Numbered from the stretch's first letter, positions 24,734-35,126 are shown. The stretch is DNA of 36,228 nucleotides from Legionella sp. 515359 (GCA_025941565.1 JAPCYN010000036.1:1-36228), one strand, 5' to 3'. Numbers and translations are program-made. Notes: generated from the letters alone by a model not told the origin.

Positions 24734-25132
24734 TTATACACGACGTTTTTTAGCTGGTTTACACCCGTTATGAGGTATACCTGTAACATCGGTAATTTCA
24801 ACAATTTTAAAATCTTGTGAGATTAATTCACGAATCGTGGACTCTCTTCCAGGGCCGGGACCATGAACGAATACAGCCACAGACTTCATACCGTATTCCT
24901 TTGCAACAGCAGCAGCACGCTCTGTAGCAACCTGTGCCGCATAAGGGGTACTTTTTCTTGAACCTCTAAATCCTGAACCACCAGATGTTGCCCAACACAG
25001 CGCATTACCTTGCCTGTCAGTAAAGGTCACTATCGTATTATTAAAAGATGCATGAACGTGAACGATGCCATCAGACACTACACGTTTTGCCTTCTTGCGT
25101 ACTTTTTGTTGTTTTGACTTAGTTATTGCCAT
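24734..25132 (-). CDS. rpsK: 30S ribosomal protein S11
   Basis: S11 lies on the 30S platform next to the 3' end of 16S rRNA. The 132-aa protein has the family's [40 protein letters not shown] and C-terminal [18 protein letters not shown]. It is three residues longer than E. coli's, in the N-terminal extension. It lies 21 bases after rpsM and 15 before rpsD. Confidence 0.98.
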   Translation of the reverse strand: MAITKSKQQKVRKKAKRVVSDGIVHVHASFNNTIVTFTDRQGNALCWATSGGSGFRGSRKSTPYAAQVATERAAAVAKEYGMKSVAVFVHGPGPGRESTIRELISQDFKIVEITDVTGIPHNGCKPAKKRRV

Positions 25133-25153
25133 CTTACTTTCCTACATGAAAAA

Positions 25154-25510
25154 TCAAACGGTAGTGCCTTTTCTGCGACCTTTTCGTGTACGAGCATTCG
25201 TTTTCGTACGTTGTCCGCGCAATGGCAACCCTCTTCTGTGTCTTAGACCACGATAACATCCCAGATCCATAAGGCGCTTAATGTTCATTGTCACAACACG
25301 ACGCAAATCACCTTCCACTGTTATTTTTGCAATTTCTGTTCTCAAAGACTCAAGTTGAGCATCTGTCAGTTCTGATACCTTTTTTGAAGGTTCAATCCCA
25401 ACTGTCGAACATAATTTCAAGGATGTAGTTTTACCAATACCATATATTGCTGTTAAAGCAATCACAACATGCTTGTGATCAGGTATATTTACTCCTGCAA
25501 TACGAGCCAT
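25154..25510 (-). CDS. rpsM: 30S ribosomal protein S13
   Basis: S13 is in the 30S head and contacts the P-site tRNA and bridge B1. It is 118 aa, as in E. coli, with [19 protein letters not shown] at the start, the helix-hairpin motif [13 protein letters not shown], and the basic tail [15 protein letters not shown] that reaches the P site. It is the first gene of the alpha group. The 77-base gap upstream holds a promoter-like sequence and a small hairpin. Confidence 0.98.
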   Translation of the reverse strand: MARIAGVNIPDHKHVVIALTAIYGIGKTTSLKLCSTVGIEPSKKVSELTDAQLESLRTEIAKITVEGDLRRVVTMNIKRLMDLGCYRGLRHRRGLPLRGQRTKTNARTRKGRRKGTTV

Positions 25511-25532
25511 TAACTTCTCCGAACGTTATTTG

Positions 25533-25552
25533 TTCTGTCGAAAGGGACAGAA
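25533..25552 (-). other. Small hairpin upstream of rpsM
   Basis: TTCTGTC and GACAGAA form a 7-bp stem around a 6-base loop, 23 bases before rpsM. It lies in the position of the leader that S4 binds in E. coli, but no shared sequence is visible. If transcription starts at the promoter called at 25552-25580, only part of the stem is in the RNA, so a role is doubtful. Confidence 0.35.
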
Positions 25553-25580
25553 GAATACTATTTTTATAAAATTAAATCAA
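25552..25580 (-). promoter_or_regulatory. Possible alpha-operon promoter
   Basis: On the minus strand TTGATT (25580-25575) and TATTCT (25557-25552) are 17 bases apart, between rpmJ and rpsM, the same place as the classical alpha promoter. Confidence 0.5.
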
Positions 25581-25587
25581 GCAGATA

Positions 25588-25701
25588 TTAACCTTGCTTT
25601 TGTTTGTGTCTGGCATCTTTACAAATAACTCGTATAGTGCCACTTCTTTTAATAATCTTGCAATTGCGACAAATTCGCTTTACAGATGCTCTTACTTTCA
25701 T
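25588..25701 (-). CDS. rpmJ: 50S ribosomal protein L36, zinc-binding form
   Basis: A 37-aa protein, [18 protein letters not shown] at its start and HKQKQG at its end. Cys11, Cys14, Cys27 and His32 make the complete zinc site of the C+ form of L36. It lies 18 bases after secY, the usual last place of the spc operon, and before rpsM. Confidence 0.97.
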
Positions 25702-25719
25702 TCCTAACTCCGATAAAAA

Positions 25720-27048
25720 TCATAAAAGACCAGGTAGTTTCGTACCTTTAAAATTAGCCTTTTTCATTAAAGAATCATATTGCTGAGTCATTAAATGAGC
25801 TTGTACCTGAGCTACAAAATCCATAATAACAACTACGATAATCAGCAATGACGTTCCTCCGAAATAAAAAGGGACATGCCATGTATACATCAAGATCTGA
25901 GGCAAAAGACAAACCAGCACTAGATAAATCGATCCAACTAATGTCAAACGAGTCATGACACCATCAATATATTTAGTTGTTTGTTCACCTGGTCTAATTC
26001 CAGGTATGTATGCGCCAGATTTTTTTAAATTATCAGCAGTATCTTTGGGGTTAAACACCAGAGCTGCATAAAAGAACGCGAAAAATATAATAGCTACAGC
26101 ATAAACAATTAAATACAAAGGTTGTCCAGGAGACAAAGCCATTCCAACATCAGCAAGCCACCCTAAACCTTTAGTATGTGAGAAAAATTGAGCTAAAGTT
26201 GCAGGTAATAAGATAATACTGGATGCAAAAATCGGTGGTATTACTCCAGACATATTGATCTTTAAAGGTAAATGACTGGTTTGGGCAGCATATACCTTCC
26301 TACCTTGCGTTCTTTGCGCATAATTAACTCTTATACGTCTCTGTGCACGCTCCATAAATACTACAAAACCGGTTACAACCACTACAACCACTGCAATAAT
26401 AATTAGGGTCAATGCTTGCATCTGTCCTTCTTTAACTTGTTGAAGAACTGAAGCAATCGCAGTAGGCATACTTGATGCAATTCCAGAAAAGATAATTAAT
26501 GAAATTCCGTTACCAACACCCTTTTCAGTAATTTGCTCACCTAGCCACATTAAAAACATAGTTCCTGTAACTAATGTAACAACTGCAGTAAAGTAGAATG
26601 AGAAGTCAGCTTGAAGTGCAATTTGTTGTCCAGCTAACCAACGTGCCATTCCTAAAGATTGAAACACAGAAAGCAGCAAAGTTAAGTATCGAGTGTATTG
26701 ATTTATTTTCCTACGTCCTGATTCACCTTCCTTTTTAAGTTGTTCCAGTTTTGGAGAAACAACTGTAAAAAGTTGAAGAATAATTGACGCAGAAATATAT
26801 GGCATAATACCAATAGCAAAAACCGTCACACGCGATAATGCACCACCAGAAAACATATTGAACAAGCCAAAAATTGTATTTTGCTGTTCATTAAAAAAAT
26901 TAGCTAAACGTGCAGGGTCCAAACCCGGGACAGGGATATGGGCACCCAGACGATACACTAAAATACCGAGAACAACAAACAACAGTCTTGATTTCAGTTC
27001 AGCCAATCCTCCACGTGATTGGCTTGCATTATGTTTTTGGTTTTTCAT
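25720..27048 (-). CDS. secY: Protein translocase subunit SecY
   Basis: SecY is the channel of the SecYEG translocon in the inner membrane. The 442-aa protein has ten membrane segments, with the plug region after the first ([41 protein letters not shown]) and [13 protein letters not shown]-like sequence in the middle loop ([15 protein letters not shown]). The start ATG at 27048 is favoured by GAAGAG upstream; a GTG at 27054 would overlap the rplO stop. It lies between rplO and rpmJ as expected. Confidence 0.98.
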   Translation of the reverse strand: MKNQKHNASQSRGGLAELKSRLLFVVLGILVYRLGAHIPVPGLDPARLANFFNEQQNTIFGLFNMFSGGALSRVTVFAIGIMPYISASIILQLFTVVSPKLEQLKKEGESGRRKINQYTRYLTLLLSVFQSLGMARWLAGQQIALQADFSFYFTAVVTLVTGTMFLMWLGEQITEKGVGNGISLIIFSGIASSMPTAIASVLQQVKEGQMQALTLIIIAVVVVVVTGFVVFMERAQRRIRVNYAQRTQGRKVYAAQTSHLPLKINMSGVIPPIFASSIILLPATLAQFFSHTKGLGWLADVGMALSPGQPLYLIVYAVAIIFFAFFYAALVFNPKDTADNLKKSGAYIPGIRPGEQTTKYIDGVMTRLTLVGSIYLVLVCLLPQILMYTWHVPFYFGGTSLLIIVVVIMDFVAQVQAHLMTQQYDSLMKKANFKGTKLPGLL

Positions 27049-27050
27049 AG

Positions 27051-27485
27051 TCACTCTTCTATGCTGCCACCTAAACCTTCAATGGCTAAACGAGCTCCTT
27101 TAGTGACCCTTAAACCTTTAAGTTTGATGGCAGTAGTTAATTCACCGGATAAAATAACTTTTACATCTTTAATGGAGCCATTGATTAAACCTGCTTCACG
27201 CAATGTATTTAAATCAATTACATCAGCAGATAACTTTGCAAGTTCACTGAGACATACTTGATCTACAGTTCTACCAACTCGTGACTTAAAGCCCATCTTT
27301 GGCAGACGTCTTTGAATTGGCATTTGACCGCCTTCAAAATTAATTTTGTGAAAGCCGCCAGCACGTGCTTTTTGCCCTTTATGTCCTTTACCACTAGTTT
27401 TACCTAGCCCGGATCCCATACCACGTCCTAAGCGTCTTTTGGGACGTTTTGAACCAGGATCTGGTGATAGTGAATTTAAATTCAT
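27051..27485 (-). CDS. rplO: 50S ribosomal protein L15
   Basis: L15 is a late-assembling 50S protein with a long basic N-terminal arm reaching into 23S rRNA. It is 144 aa, as in E. coli. The glycine-rich arm [20 protein letters not shown] and [17 protein letters not shown] are typical. Its start overlaps the rpmD stop by one base and it ends just before secY. Confidence 0.98.
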   Translation of the reverse strand: MNLNSLSPDPGSKRPKRRLGRGMGSGLGKTSGKGHKGQKARAGGFHKINFEGGQMPIQRRLPKMGFKSRVGRTVDQVCLSELAKLSADVIDLNTLREAGLINGSIKDVKVILSGELTTAIKLKGLRVTKGARLAIEGLGGSIEE

Positions 27486-27670
27486 TATACAGTCTCCTCA
27501 ACCAGCAACAGGTAATCAACTTTATTAATAAGGCCACGAATTGCTGGGGTATCATTATGTGATACGCTTGAATTAGTTTTACCTAGACCCAATTGTTTTA
27601 CGATAGAAATATGCTTTGGCTTTCTGCCTATAATGCTTTTAACCAAAGTTATTTTAATTTTCTTTTCCAT
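27485..27670 (-). CDS. rpmD: 50S ribosomal protein L30
   Basis: L30 is a small 50S protein of 61 aa (59 in E. coli). [21 protein letters not shown] and the segment [10 protein letters not shown] match the family. It lies 2 bases after rpsE and overlaps rplO by one base, so the run is translationally coupled. Confidence 0.97.
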   Translation of the reverse strand: MEKKIKITLVKSIIGRKPKHISIVKQLGLGKTNSSVSHNDTPAIRGLINKVDYLLLVEETV

Positions 27671-27672
27671 AA

Positions 27673-28182
27673 TTAGCCCGCCATAACTTCTTCAACAGTT
27701 TTACCACGCTTGGCAGCAACATAATCTGGAGTACCGATATTAGTTAAAGCAGCGATTGTAGCTCTCACAATATTGCTTGGATTGGTAGAACCAATACTCT
27801 TAGCTAATATATTTTGTACACCTAGAACTTCCAATACAGCTCGCATTGCGCCGCCAGCAATAATTCCAGTACCTTCACTCGCAGGCTTCATAAATACTTT
27901 AGAAGCACCATAGTTCCAGGTAATTTCATGGAATATCGTTGATCCAGAAAGTGGAATATAAACCATGTTTTTCTTAGCTTGTTCCATTGCTTTTTGAATC
28001 GCAATTGGAACTTCTCTCGCTTTACCTCTTCCAAAGCCAACTTTACCCTTGCCGTCACCAACAACAACAAGTACTGCAAAGCCGAACACACGGCCGCCCT
28101 TAACAACTTTAGCCGTACGATTAACTGATACTAGCTTTTCTTGGTAGCCATCTGATTTAGGTGATGATTCATCGAATGCCAT
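27673..28182 (-). CDS. rpsE: 30S ribosomal protein S5
   Basis: S5 lines the mRNA entry tunnel with S3 and S4 and affects decoding accuracy. The 169-aa protein has the N-terminal double-stranded-RNA-binding-like domain ([34 protein letters not shown]) and the C-terminal domain with [19 protein letters not shown]. The loop near the N-terminus altered in spectinomycin-resistant mutants is of normal form (VKGGR). It lies between rplR and rpmD. Confidence 0.98.
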   Translation of the reverse strand: MAFDESSPKSDGYQEKLVSVNRTAKVVKGGRVFGFAVLVVVGDGKGKVGFGRGKAREVPIAIQKAMEQAKKNMVYIPLSGSTIFHEITWNYGASKVFMKPASEGTGIIAGGAMRAVLEVLGVQNILAKSIGSTNPSNIVRATIAALTNIGTPDYVAAKRGKTVEEVMAG

Positions 28183-28191
28183 AATCGTTCC

Positions 28192-28551
28192 TTAAAAATC
28201 CAATCCAGCTTCGCGTGCACCTTCTGCAAGGGCTTTCACTCGGCCATGATATTTATAACCAGCACGATCAAATGCAACTTGAGTAATGCCTTGCTCACTG
28301 GCACGTTTACCAAGCAATTTGCCAACTAGGTTAGCCTGTTCTACTTTACATTTACCGGTTAGACTGGCACGTAGTTCTTTATCGTTAGTTGAACATGCAA
28401 CTACTACTTTGTCACCAAGTTTATCAGCCTGGATGATTTGCGAGTAGATGTGCAGGCCACTTCTATAAACGACTAGTCTTGCTCTGCCCGACTTACGAAT
28501 CAGTGCTTTTGTTTTTAGTCCACGTCGATCACGTGAGTTTTGCTTATTCAT
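28192..28551 (-). CDS. rplR: 50S ribosomal protein L18
   Basis: L18 binds 5S rRNA and places it in the central protuberance with L5. It is 119 aa (117 in E. coli), with a basic N-terminal arm ([20 protein letters not shown]), [13 protein letters not shown], and the C-terminal [23 protein letters not shown] signature. It is 9 bases before rpsE. Confidence 0.98.
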   Translation of the reverse strand: MNKQNSRDRRGLKTKALIRKSGRARLVVYRSGLHIYSQIIQADKLGDKVVVACSTNDKELRASLTGKCKVEQANLVGKLLGKRASEQGITQVAFDRAGYKYHGRVKALAEGAREAGLDF

Positions 28552-28561
28552 AGCTTAAACC

Positions 28562-29101
28562 TTATTTCTTTTTCGCTTCTTTACGAGCAATATACTCGCC
28601 AGCAAGTTTAACACCTTTACCCTTATAAGGCTCTGGTGGTCTAAATGCTCTTATTTCAGAAGCTACTTGACCCAAAATTTGTTTATCAACACCTTTTAGC
28701 AATATAACCGTATTGCTTGGTGTCTCAACCAAAACACCTTTAGGTAAGTGGTATTCGATAGGATGAGAGAAGCCTAGAGATAAAGTAATGGATTTATCTT
28801 TAGATTGTGCTCTATAGCCTACGCCGACCAGTTCCAAGGTAACAACAAAACCTTCGGTTACACCCTTAACCATATTACTAACTAATGCCCGTGCTGTTCC
28901 AGCCTGAGCCCAAGCTTTAGGATCATTTGCAGCAGGAGCAAACTCAACATGATTAGAATCTTTGTTTTTAGTTACTTTTACTAACCTATTAATCTTTTGG
29001 GTTAGTGTTCCTTTTGGCCCTTTTACAGTAATTTCACCCTCACCAATTGTTATTTCAACATTTTCTGGTTGAACTACTGGGGCTTTTGCTACTCTAGACA
29101 T
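28562..29101 (-). CDS. rplF: 50S ribosomal protein L6
   Basis: L6 lies at the base of the stalk near the factor-binding site and contacts the sarcin-ricin loop. At 179 aa it has the two duplicated domains of the family and the C-terminal signature RPPEPYKGKGVKLAGEYIARKEAKKK. It begins SRVAKAPV, as usual, and lies 17 bases after rpsH. Confidence 0.98.
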   Translation of the reverse strand: MSRVAKAPVVQPENVEITIGEGEITVKGPKGTLTQKINRLVKVTKNKDSNHVEFAPAANDPKAWAQAGTARALVSNMVKGVTEGFVVTLELVGVGYRAQSKDKSITLSLGFSHPIEYHLPKGVLVETPSNTVILLKGVDKQILGQVASEIRAFRPPEPYKGKGVKLAGEYIARKEAKKK

Positions 29102-29118
29102 ATTATTCCTCGCAAGTA

Positions 29119-29514
29119 TTAAGCCACTTCACAAATGACTTCGCCACCAACGCCTTTCATCTTTGCAGATATATGGGTCATTATACCTTGTGATGTAGAC
29201 AATATAGCCACACCAAAACCAGGAATAGAAGTTAAGTCTTTATAAGACTTATATACTCGCAACCCAGGTCGGCTAATTCTCTTAATTAACTCAATAACAG
29301 GTCTGCCATGATAATATTTCAGCTTTATCGTCATTAATTTAAGATTATTATCTAGTGATTCTACAAAGAAGTTATCAATAAATCCTTCTTCTTTTAAAAC
29401 ACGAGCAATTTCTTCTTTCAATTTAGAAGAAGTTAAAGTTATTTGCTGATGTTTTGCTTGTTGACCATTTCTAATTCGGGTCAGCATATCAGCAACTGGA
29501 TCATGCATACTCAC
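29119..29514 (-). CDS. rpsH: 30S ribosomal protein S8
   Basis: S8 binds the central domain of 16S rRNA and in E. coli represses the spc operon. It is 131 aa, starting SMHDPVADMLTRIRNGQ, with C-terminal GVAILSTSQGIMTHISAKMKGVGGE-type family sequence split over two strands. GTG at 29514 is chosen as start because GGAG is 7 bases upstream and E. coli S8 also begins M-S-M; ATG at 29508 is possible. Confidence 0.97.
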   Translation of the reverse strand: MSMHDPVADMLTRIRNGQQAKHQQITLTSSKLKEEIARVLKEEGFIDNFFVESLDNNLKLMTIKLKYYHGRPVIELIKRISRPGLRVYKSYKDLTSIPGFGVAILSTSQGIMTHISAKMKGVGGEVICEVA

Positions 29515-29535
29515 AATCGTTCTCCAATTAAAAAA

Positions 29536-29838
29536 TTACCAGCTAGACTTTCTTCCGCCTGGTATATTACCAACCATTAGTTGTTGTCTTAAGCAAATTC
29601 TGCAAAGAGCAAATTTACGATATACACCATGTGGACGACCACATTGCTGACATCGTGTTTTAAAACGAACAGGATTTGAATTAACAGGCAATTTAGCTAA
29701 CTTTAACTGACTATCCATAATTACCTGAAAATCATCAGATGATTTAATCAATTGTTTCAATTCGTTTCTGCGTTTACTGTGTTTTTTTACCAGTTTGCTA
29801 CGCTTTAACTCTCTCATAAGCATTGATCTTTTAGCCAC
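29536..29838 (-). CDS. rpsN: 30S ribosomal protein S14, long form with four-cysteine zinc motif
   Basis: S14 is a 30S head protein next to S3 and S19. At 100 aa it is the long form normal for Proteobacteria, ending [10 protein letters not shown]. Unusually it keeps Cys63, Cys66, Cys79 and Cys82, a CX2C-X12-CX2C zinc knuckle within [15 protein letters not shown] and LCRICLRQ. From memory E. coli S14 has only one of these cysteines; zinc knuckles are typical of the short (about 61-aa) S14. It lies between rplE and rpsH. Confidence 0.97.
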   Translation of the reverse strand: MAKRSMLMRELKRSKLVKKHSKRRNELKQLIKSSDDFQVIMDSQLKLAKLPVNSNPVRFKTRCQQCGRPHGVYRKFALCRICLRQQLMVGNIPGGRKSSW

Positions 29839-29848
29839 AATTTCACCC

Positions 29849-30400
29849 TTATTTTTTATCTCTATCTTTTAATGGAAGATTAAAGGCTTCTAATAAAGCT
29901 TTAGCTTCTTCATTTGTTTTAGCACTTGTAGTAATACAAATATCTAAACCACGGATACCATCAGTCTTATCGTAATCGATTTCTGGAAATACGATTTGCT
30001 CATGGATACCCATACTGTAATTACCAGTTCCATCAAAAGATTTAGGATTTAAACCACGAAAATCTCTCACGCGCGGTAAAGTTACGGATATCAATCGGTC
30101 TAAAAACTCATACATACGTTGACGTCTTAGTGTTACTTTACAGCCTATTGGCCATCCTTCCCTAATTTTAAAACCAGCAATAGATTTTCTTGCATTAGTA
30201 ACAACAGGTTTTTGTCCAGCTATTAAAGTCATATCTTCAACCGCGTGATTCATGACCTTTTTGTCACCAACAGCTTCACCAACACCCATGTTTAAGGTGA
30301 TCTTAAGCAATTTTGGAACTTCCATAACGCTGGAATAGTTGAACCGTTTCATCATCATCGGGATGATTTCTTTTCTATAAAATTCATTAAGTCTTGCCAT
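29849..30400 (-). CDS. rplE: 50S ribosomal protein L5
   Basis: L5 binds 5S rRNA and contacts the P-site tRNA and S13. It is 183 aa from the ATG at 30400 (GGTG 6 bases upstream); a GTG at 30409 extends the frame but is less likely. Typical sequences are [41 protein letters not shown] and [18 protein letters not shown]. It lies between rplX and rpsN. Confidence 0.98.
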   Translation of the reverse strand: MARLNEFYRKEIIPMMMKRFNYSSVMEVPKLLKITLNMGVGEAVGDKKVMNHAVEDMTLIAGQKPVVTNARKSIAGFKIREGWPIGCKVTLRRQRMYEFLDRLISVTLPRVRDFRGLNPKSFDGTGNYSMGIHEQIVFPEIDYDKTDGIRGLDICITTSAKTNEEAKALLEAFNLPLKDRDKK

Positions 30401-30413
30401 TTGAATCACCTAA

Positions 30414-30743
30414 TTAAACACGGTCAATTATTTCATTGTTAGATTTAAAGTATCTAACTTTTTTACTCTCACCGTTACTCTCAATCAATTTAAATCCCAC
30501 TTTATCTGCTTTATTTGTGTTGGGATTAAAATGAGCAACGTTTGAAACGTGTACTGGTGCTTCAAGAGTAACAATTCCACCCTTGTGTTCTGGCTTTTGT
30601 GGATTCGGCTTAACATGTTTCTTGATTAAGTTTCCACCTTCAACGACAACACCATTTTCAGTCACACGTAGAACTTTACCTCTATGACCTTTACTTTTAC
30701 CGGCAATTATAATTACTTCATCGCCTTTTTGAATACGCTTCAT
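30414..30743 (-). CDS. rplX: 50S ribosomal protein L24
   Basis: L24 starts assembly of the 50S subunit and sits at the tunnel exit. It is 109 aa (104 in E. coli). The KOW motif is at residues about 5-32 ([20 protein letters not shown]), followed by [15 protein letters not shown]. It is 13 bases after rplN and 13 before rplE. Confidence 0.98.
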   Translation of the reverse strand: MKRIQKGDEVIIIAGKSKGHRGKVLRVTENGVVVEGGNLIKKHVKPNPQKPEHKGGIVTLEAPVHVSNVAHFNPNTNKADKVGFKLIESNGESKKVRYFKSNNEIIDRV

Positions 30744-30756
30744 ATCTAAATCCTTC

Positions 30757-31122
30757 TCACAAAACTTCTGCAGCCAGAGATATTATTTTCATAAATCTCT
30801 CTCGTAGCTCGCGAGTAACAGGGCCAAATATACGAGTACCAATTGGTTCGTTTTGGTTATTTAAAAGTACCGCAGCGTTACCATCGAAACGGATCAAAGA
30901 TCCATCATCTCTACGTACGCCTTGTGCTGTGCGAACAACTACCGCCTTCATTACCGCACCTTTTTTAACTTTACTTCTGGGTATTGCATCTTTAATACTT
31001 ACTTTGATTACATCACCTACACGTGCATATCTACGGTGTGAGCCGCCAAGCACTTTAATACACATAACTTTGCGTGCTCCGCTATTGTCAGCCACTTCGA
31101 GCACTGTCTGCATTTGGATCAT
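30757..31122 (-). CDS. rplN: 50S ribosomal protein L14
   Basis: L14 forms bridge B5/B8 to the 30S subunit and is where silencing factor RsfS binds. It is 121 aa, starting [20 protein letters not shown] and containing [15 protein letters not shown] and [21 protein letters not shown]. It is the first gene of the spc group; the 88-base gap upstream carries a promoter-like sequence. Confidence 0.98.
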   Translation of the reverse strand: MIQMQTVLEVADNSGARKVMCIKVLGGSHRRYARVGDVIKVSIKDAIPRSKVKKGAVMKAVVVRTAQGVRRDDGSLIRFDGNAAVLLNNQNEPIGTRIFGPVTRELRERFMKIISLAAEVL

Positions 31123-31163
31123 TTTCTACTCCAGCTCTGATTTCGACCAGAAAAAGGTTGCTG

Positions 31164-31192
31164 ATTATATCAGGCCTTTTAGGGTTTTAAAA
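31164..31192 (-). promoter_or_regulatory. Possible spc operon promoter
   Basis: On the minus strand a perfect TATAAT (31169-31164) is preceded at 17 bases by TTTTAA (31192-31187). It is in the gap between rpsQ and rplN, exactly where E. coli has the spc promoter. The -35 is poor. Confidence 0.55.
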
Positions 31193-31210
31193 GTAAATCA
31201 ACTAGGTTGA

Positions 31211-31462
31211 TTAAGAAATTACTTCGACTAATACCCAGCTTTTTGTTTTAGAGAGTGGTCTTGACTCACGGATTTTTACAATATTACCAATTTTACATAC
31301 TTGATTTTCATCATGAGCATGTAATTTAGTTCTACGTTTCAAAATTTTTCCATACTTTGGATGCTTGACAGAACGTTCAATCATCACAACTATGGTTTTA
31401 TCCATTTTGTCGCTAACTACTTTTCCAATCATTGTTCTGGCATTTGATTCACTATTAGACAT
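31211..31462 (-). CDS. rpsQ: 30S ribosomal protein S17
   Basis: S17 is a primary 16S rRNA-binding protein with an OB fold. It is 83 aa, with [41 protein letters not shown] and [18 protein letters not shown]. It ends the S10 group and lies one base after rpmC. Confidence 0.98.
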   Translation of the reverse strand: MSNSESNARTMIGKVVSDKMDKTIVVMIERSVKHPKYGKILKRRTKLHAHDENQVCKIGNIVKIRESRPLSKTKSWVLVEVIS

Positions 31463-31463
31463 G

Positions 31464-31658
31464 TCACTTACCTGCCTTTTCAGTCAACATTGTTTTTACT
31501 CTTGCCACTGACTTACGCACCATAGTGATGAGATGTGTTTTATCTAGTGAGCCACTTGCTTTCTTCATTCGCAAACTTAATTGTTCTTTACGCAATGAAA
31601 GCAATTCGTTTTGCAGTTCTTCTACCGATAAACCGCGTAATTCGTCATTCTTTTTCAT
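31464..31658 (-). CDS. rpmC: 50S ribosomal protein L29
   Basis: L29 is a two-helix 50S protein by the tunnel exit, part of the docking site for trigger factor and SRP with L23. It is 64 aa: [30 protein letters not shown] and the second helix [17 protein letters not shown]. It overlaps rplP by one base (TAATG). Confidence 0.97.
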   Translation of the reverse strand: MKKNDELRGLSVEELQNELLSLRKEQLSLRMKKASGSLDKTHLITMVRKSVARVKTMLTEKAGK

Positions 31659-32071
31659 TACATCACCTTCCTTTCTTCAAATATAACTTTGAAAGGAAGT
31701 TTTGCCTTAGCCAGATCAAAAGCTTCCATCGCAAGCTCTCTGGATACACCTTCCATTTCAAACAAAACCTTACCTGGTTGTATTTGAGCAACCCAATATT
31801 CAACACTACCTTTACCTTTACCTTGTCTTACTTCTAAGGGTTTTTGTGTAATAGGTTTATCTGGGAATACTCTAATCCAAATTTTACCACCACGCTTAAT
31901 ATGACGTGTCATCGCTCTTCGAGCTGCTTCGATTTGTCTTGCTGTTAAGCGACCACGCTCAAGCGCCTTCAAACCAAATTCACCAAAGCTGATGTTACTG
32001 CCGCGTAAGGCTAAACCTCTGTTACGGCCTTTCATCTGTTTTCGGTATTTTGTACGTTTAGGTTGTAACAT
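31658..32071 (-). CDS. rplP: 50S ribosomal protein L16
   Basis: L16 lies near the peptidyl transferase centre and the A-site tRNA. It is 137 aa, with [55 protein letters not shown] and MGKGKG-like [15 protein letters not shown]. Length matches the family (136 in E. coli). It follows rpsC by 16 bases. Confidence 0.98.
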   Translation of the reverse strand: MLQPKRTKYRKQMKGRNRGLALRGSNISFGEFGLKALERGRLTARQIEAARRAMTRHIKRGGKIWIRVFPDKPITQKPLEVRQGKGKGSVEYWVAQIQPGKVLFEMEGVSRELAMEAFDLAKAKLPFKVIFEERKVM

Positions 32072-32087
32072 GATTCTTAATCCTCAC

Positions 32088-32744
32088 TCACTGGGCAACG
32101 TCAGAAGATCTTTTCTTTTGTGGGAGAATTTCGCCCTTGAAGATCCAGACTTTTACACCAATAATACCGTAGGTAGTTTTAGACTCTGCTGTACCATAAT
32201 CAATATCAGCTCGGAAAGTATGTAAAGGTACACGACCTTCTCTATACCATTCGCTACGAGCAATTTCAGCACCGCCTAGTCGTCCACTAACGCAAATTTT
32301 AATTCCTTTAGCGCCTGCCTTCATCGCAGAAGTTACCGCACGTTTCATAGCACGTCGAAACATCACACGTTGCTCTAACTGCTGCGCAATTCCTTCAGCA
32401 ACAAGTGTTGAATCAAGCTCAGGCTTTTTGATTTCTTCGATATTCAGATGAACTGGTACACCTAATTTCGCAGAAATTTCACTACGCAATGTTTCAATAC
32501 CACCACCTTTTTTACCGATGATCACACCAGGCCTAGCAGTCAGTATAGTAACAACAGCGTTATTAGCAGGGCGCTCAATAAGAATTTTACTTACAGCAGC
32601 TGCCATGAGTTTCTTTTTAAGTTCAGTACGTAATTTAATATCTTGAATTAAAAATTCAGCGTATTTCTTACCTGCGAACCATTTAGAATTCCAGTCTTTA
32701 ATAATACCAAGGCGTATGCCTATAGGGTTAACTTTTTGTCCCAT
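32088..32744 (-). CDS. rpsC: 30S ribosomal protein S3
   Basis: S3 forms the mRNA entrance with S4 and S5 and has helicase activity there. It is 218 aa, about 15 shorter than E. coli's at the C-terminal tail, which is variable. The KH domain has [20 protein letters not shown] (about 68-90); the C-terminal domain has [20 protein letters not shown] and [14 protein letters not shown]. It follows rplV by 2 bases. Confidence 0.98.
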   Translation of the reverse strand: MGQKVNPIGIRLGIIKDWNSKWFAGKKYAEFLIQDIKLRTELKKKLMAAAVSKILIERPANNAVVTILTARPGVIIGKKGGGIETLRSEISAKLGVPVHLNIEEIKKPELDSTLVAEGIAQQLEQRVMFRRAMKRAVTSAMKAGAKGIKICVSGRLGGAEIARSEWYREGRVPLHTFRADIDYGTAESKTTYGIIGVKVWIFKGEILPQKKRSSDVAQ

Positions 32745-32746
32745 TG

Positions 32747-33082
32747 CTATTCCTCGTCAGACACTTTAATCGTGATATGGCAGGTACGTTTACAAATTCT
32801 ATTTGCACGTCCTTTAGCTCTGGGACTAATACGTTTTAAAGTCATAGCTTCATCAACGCAGACCATACCTACTTTTAAATCATCAATATCTGCTCCATTA
32901 TTATTTTCAGCGTTTGCAATTGCCGATTCTAATAACTTAAGCATTAATTGAGCACCTTTTTTTGGTGTAAACTTGAGGACATCAAGCGCACCAGATACAT
33001 TCATGTTACGTATCATATCGGCTACCAATCTGCCCTTTTGAGCGGATAAGGGAGCACCTTTCAACTTTGCTGTAACTTCCAT
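32747..33082 (-). CDS. rplV: 50S ribosomal protein L22
   Basis: L22 has a long hairpin lining the exit tunnel; changes there give macrolide resistance. It is 111 aa from the second of two tandem ATGs (33082), better spaced from GAGG than the first (33085). [22 protein letters not shown] and the hairpin [21 protein letters not shown] are typical. It follows rpsS by a few bases. Confidence 0.97.
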   Translation of the reverse strand: MEVTAKLKGAPLSAQKGRLVADMIRNMNVSGALDVLKFTPKKGAQLMLKLLESAIANAENNNGADIDDLKVGMVCVDEAMTLKRISPRAKGRANRICKRTCHITIKVSDEE

Positions 33083-33091
33083 CATATCCTC

Positions 33092-33370
33092 TTATTTGCC
33101 TTTAGCCTTTCTGTCACCAGAGTGGCCTTTGAAAGTTCGAGTCATGGCAAACTCACCTAATTTATGACCGACCATATTATCAGTTATATATACAGGAATA
33201 TGATCTTTACCGTTATGAACAGCAATTGTTAAGTCAATCATTTCAGGAACGATTGTTGATCTTCTTGACCAAGTTTTAATTGGTTTTTTAGATTTTGATT
33301 CAATTGCAGCCTCTACTTTGGCAATCAAATGATGGTCAACAAAAGGACCTTTTCTTATAGAACGAGCCAC
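33092..33370 (-). CDS. rpsS: 30S ribosomal protein S19
   Basis: S19 is in the 30S head with S13, near the A-site finger. The start is the GTG at 33370, with AGAGGA 6 bases upstream, giving [15 protein letters not shown] and 92 aa, the E. coli length. An open frame from 33385 is rejected. Family sequences are [40 protein letters not shown]. Confidence 0.97.
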   Translation of the reverse strand: MARSIRKGPFVDHHLIAKVEAAIESKSKKPIKTWSRRSTIVPEMIDLTIAVHNGKDHIPVYITDNMVGHKLGEFAMTRTFKGHSGDRKAKGK

Positions 33371-33388
33371 TTGATATCCTCTCAATAA

Positions 33389-34216
33389 TTATTTCTTCTT
33401 ACGTCGTCTGACAATAAAAGTATCAGTACGCTTATTACTTCTGGTTTTATAACCTTTAGTAGGTAGACCCCATGGTGACACTGGATGACGTCCACCAGAA
33501 GTACGGCCTTCACCACCACCATGTGGGTGATCAACTGGGTTCATAGCTACCCCACGAACTGTTGGGCGAATACCTCTCCAGCGTTTAGCTCCAGCTTTAC
33601 CTAATGCGCGCAAACTATGCTCACTATTACTTACTTCACCAATTACTGCTCTACAAAGAACATGAATTTTACGCATTTCACCTGAGCGAAGTCTTAGTGT
33701 TGCATAAATACCCTCTTTTGCAACGATTTGTCCACTTGCTCCAGCACTTCTTAATACCTGTGCACCTTTTCCAGCTTTCATTTCAACACAATGAATTGTG
33801 GTACCAACAGGTATATTTTTTAATGGAAGACAATTACCTATACTAATAGGTGAATCAGCACCACTTACAACGTTATCACCAACTTTTAAATTGGCTGGTG
33901 CAATAATGTATCTTCTTTCACCATCTTTATAAACAATAAGTGCGATTAAAGCAGTACGATTTGGGTCGTATTCAATACGCTCAACGCGTGCTTCAATCCC
34001 ATCTTTATTACGTTTAAAATCAATGATGCGATATTGATTTCGCTGACCACCACCGATATGTCTGACAGTGATTCTACCTTGGTTATTACGTCCACCAGTT
34101 TTCTTCAGTTTTTCAACTAAAGGAGCATGTGGTTTTCCTTTATGGATATGGTGGTGAACCACGCGTAACTCGCCACGTTTTCCTGGCGATGTAGGTTTAG
34201 ATTTTAATAGTGCCAT
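33389..34216 (-). CDS. rplB: 50S ribosomal protein L2
   Basis: L2 is needed for subunit joining and peptidyl transferase function. It is 275 aa, with the N-terminal OB-like RNA-binding domain ([19 protein letters not shown]) and C-terminal SH3-like domain. The conserved loop [13 protein letters not shown] carries the histidine (His229 in E. coli) needed for activity. It lies between rplW and rpsS. Confidence 0.98.
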   Translation of the reverse strand: MALLKSKPTSPGKRGELRVVHHHIHKGKPHAPLVEKLKKTGGRNNQGRITVRHIGGGQRNQYRIIDFKRNKDGIEARVERIEYDPNRTALIALIVYKDGERRYIIAPANLKVGDNVVSGADSPISIGNCLPLKNIPVGTTIHCVEMKAGKGAQVLRSAGASGQIVAKEGIYATLRLRSGEMRKIHVLCRAVIGEVSNSEHSLRALGKAGAKRWRGIRPTVRGVAMNPVDHPHGGGEGRTSGGRHPVSPWGLPTKGYKTRSNKRTDTFIVRRRKKK

Positions 34217-34227
34217 CTTAATCTGCC

Positions 34228-34524
34228 TTATTCGGTAGCTGTAAAGTCAATATCTTGATCAGCATGAAGAGTTACAAATGCTTTTTTCCAATCACTACGC
34301 TTTCCGGTTGTTTGTTTAAAACGCTTTGTTTTTCCCTTCACATTGATTACAGATACATTTTTAACTTTAACGTTAAATATATTCTCTACCGCCATTTTAA
34401 TTTCAGTTTTAGTTGCAGTTTTCAATACTTTGAAAGTGAACTGTTTCAGCTTATCAGCTATGACAGTAGCTTTTTCAGAAGTATGTGGTTCACGTAGAAC
34501 CATCAACAATCTTTCAGCGTTCAT
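34228..34524 (-). CDS. rplW: 50S ribosomal protein L23
   Basis: L23 is the main docking site for trigger factor and SRP at the tunnel exit. It is 98 aa: [39 protein letters not shown] and [20 protein letters not shown]. Its ATG overlaps the rplD stop by 4 bases. Confidence 0.97.
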   Translation of the reverse strand: MNAERLLMVLREPHTSEKATVIADKLKQFTFKVLKTATKTEIKMAVENIFNVKVKNVSVINVKGKTKRFKQTTGKRSDWKKAFVTLHADQDIDFTATE

Positions 34525-35126
34525 TGTAACTGTTCCTCAATTTTTTTAATTGCAGCTTCTGTAACAACAACTTTCTCAAATCTGAGCAAAGAAACAGGAT
34601 CTAGAGTTGTAACGTCGCAGATATCATAATCAATTAAGTTTCTTGAACCAAAATATTCATTCTCACCAACTTCACTCATTACAATAAGAGCGCTTTTAAT
34701 ATCCAGCTGGTTCATTTTATTAATAAAATCTTTGGTTTTTTTGCTTTCGCATTGGAAATCACTAACAACAATCAGGTTACCAGTGCGGCAAAGTTCGGAG
34801 ATTATACTACGTAATGCACGTTTGTACATTTTTTTATTAATTTTTTGTGAATAATCTCTTTTTTTAGAAGCAAAAGTCACTCCACCGCTTCTCCATAGTG
34901 GGCTTCTAATTGTTCCCGCACGAGCACGACCGGTACCTTTCTGATTCCAAGGCTTTTTACCGCCACCGCGTACTTCAGATCGTGTTTTTTGAGCACTATT
35001 GCCACTGCGTGCATTGTTCATATAGGTTACTACAGCTTGATGAATTAAGCCTTCATTATAACTATATGCAAATACTTCTTGGTTAAGTGTTAGCTTTGCA
35101 TTTGTATCTATAGTAGTAATTTCCAT
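34521..35126 (-). CDS. rplD: 50S ribosomal protein L4
   Basis: L4 lines the exit tunnel and in E. coli also represses the S10 operon. It is 201 aa from the ATG at 35126 (GAGG 6 bases upstream), equal to E. coli; a GTG at 35129 also opens the frame. The tunnel loop [19 protein letters not shown] and the globular part [16 protein letters not shown] are visible. Its ATG shares a base with the rplC stop (TGATG). Confidence 0.98.
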   Translation of the reverse strand: MEITTIDTNAKLTLNQEVFAYSYNEGLIHQAVVTYMNNARSGNSAQKTRSEVRGGGKKPWNQKGTGRARAGTIRSPLWRSGGVTFASKKRDYSQKINKKMYKRALRSIISELCRTGNLIVVSDFQCESKKTKDFINKMNQLDIKSALIVMSEVGENEYFGSRNLIDYDICDVTTLDPVSLLRFEKVVVTEAAIKKIEEQLQ

